DNA from: CAWHQZ01 sp963831645
GTDB taxonomy: Bacteria; Pseudomonadota; Alphaproteobacteria; Rhizobiales; Aestuariivirgaceae
Assembly (NCBI GenBank): GCA_963831645.1
Contig: CAWHQZ010000016.1
Location: 10,239 to 74,238, forward strand
Length of the DNA: 64,000 nucleotides
Direction of reading: 5' to 3'
Made by a program: the position numbers and the translations under genes. The stretch's first letter is position 1. Each line of letters begins with the position of its first letter. Shown here one piece after another: positions 63,813-64,000 of the stretch. Below the pieces are notes generated by a model. The model was given only the letters and a program-made list of their open reading frames with translations, ran no database searches and was not told the DNA's origin.

Positions 63813-64000
63813 CCACATGCCCCAACCCAACTCACTACGCTGACGATAGCATTAACTATCCTAGTCACCACCATTCAAAGCGGCTCAATGGTAAATGAGG
63901 TGGGCAGGTGGCATTCGGGAGCGTCAAGAGGCTCCTATTTACGGCTGCTTTTTGATGGAAAGCAGACTGTACCGCCGCTCAAATGAACAGCCGAGGTTGG

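Noticed and set aside
1..64000. CRISPR array
   Set aside because: No run of short direct repeats with regular spacers and no cas gene is seen. The repeats found are single, dispersed copies.

Overview
The window looks like chromosomal DNA of an alphaproteobacterium close to Bradyrhizobium. This is inferred from GC-rich coding, the set of small conserved rhizobial proteins (a DUF1488 protein, a DUF1269 protein, an HPF/cold-shock fusion, a DUF1993 protein, a 45-aa Lys-rich protein) and catabolic ABC-transporter operons typical of that order. There is no rRNA, no CRISPR array and no complete tRNA. Much of the window is a genomic island or prophage graveyard: pieces of phage genes, transposases and ordinary chromosomal genes are joined at abrupt junctions, and many genes carry frameshifts. 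Some frameshifts may be sequencing errors (a 13-G run breaks one gene), so I mark them as seen rather than as proven decay.

Layout. 0-3 kb: terminase large and small subunit genes with two internal tandem duplications, a TauE/SafE permease piece and an IS630 remnant. 3-13 kb: small chromosomal genes, a vanadium haloperoxidase-like protein, an alpha/beta hydrolase, a group II intron tail, an HPF/cold-shock protein, and a string of very small overlapping ORFs. 14-18 kb: head-to-head truncated Hsp20 and GroEL genes, a Crp/Fnr regulator, and sulfatase and DUF1772 relics fused to phage genes. 18.6-22.9 kb: a long broken M14 carboxypeptidase/VWA protein, then a SRAP/dienelactone hydrolase chimera. 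23.3-24.3 kb: a serine recombinase and a dispersed repeat.

24.3-33.8 kb is a coherent catabolic locus: a PanE-like dehydrogenase, a cyclic amidohydrolase (allantoinase/hydantoinase type), an SDR, a DUF3830 protein, a pyroglutamyl peptidase-like protein and a four-gene NMT1-type ABC importer, with a divergent RutR-like TetR regulator. 34.4-36.2 kb carries a lactonase and a uronate dehydrogenase followed by a cut-off IlvD/Edd dehydratase. 36.3-44 kb is another repeat- and IS-rich zone. It holds a JAMM peptidase piece, a second recombinase piece, an IS91 transposase and a two-gene module with a CAP12/Pycsar-type TIR protein. 44.7-51.8 kb is a second coherent locus: a polyamine-type ABC importer, an ADP-ribosylglycohydrolase, a nucleoside hydrolase and a DUF1989 protein.

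52-61.4 kb reads as one integrated phage-like element on the minus strand: UvrD-like helicase, replication genes (DUF1376, DnaB), small phage proteins, an AlpA-like regulator and a P4-type integrase beside the 3' part of a tRNA, the likely attachment site. Beyond it (61.6-63.8 kb) lie Ku, an MT-A70 DNA methyltransferase and a possible PD-(D/E)xK nuclease. The best candidates for new biology are the TIR module, the methyltransferase/nuclease pair, the ADP-ribosylglycohydrolase/nucleoside hydrolase transport locus, and several families of dispersed repeats.
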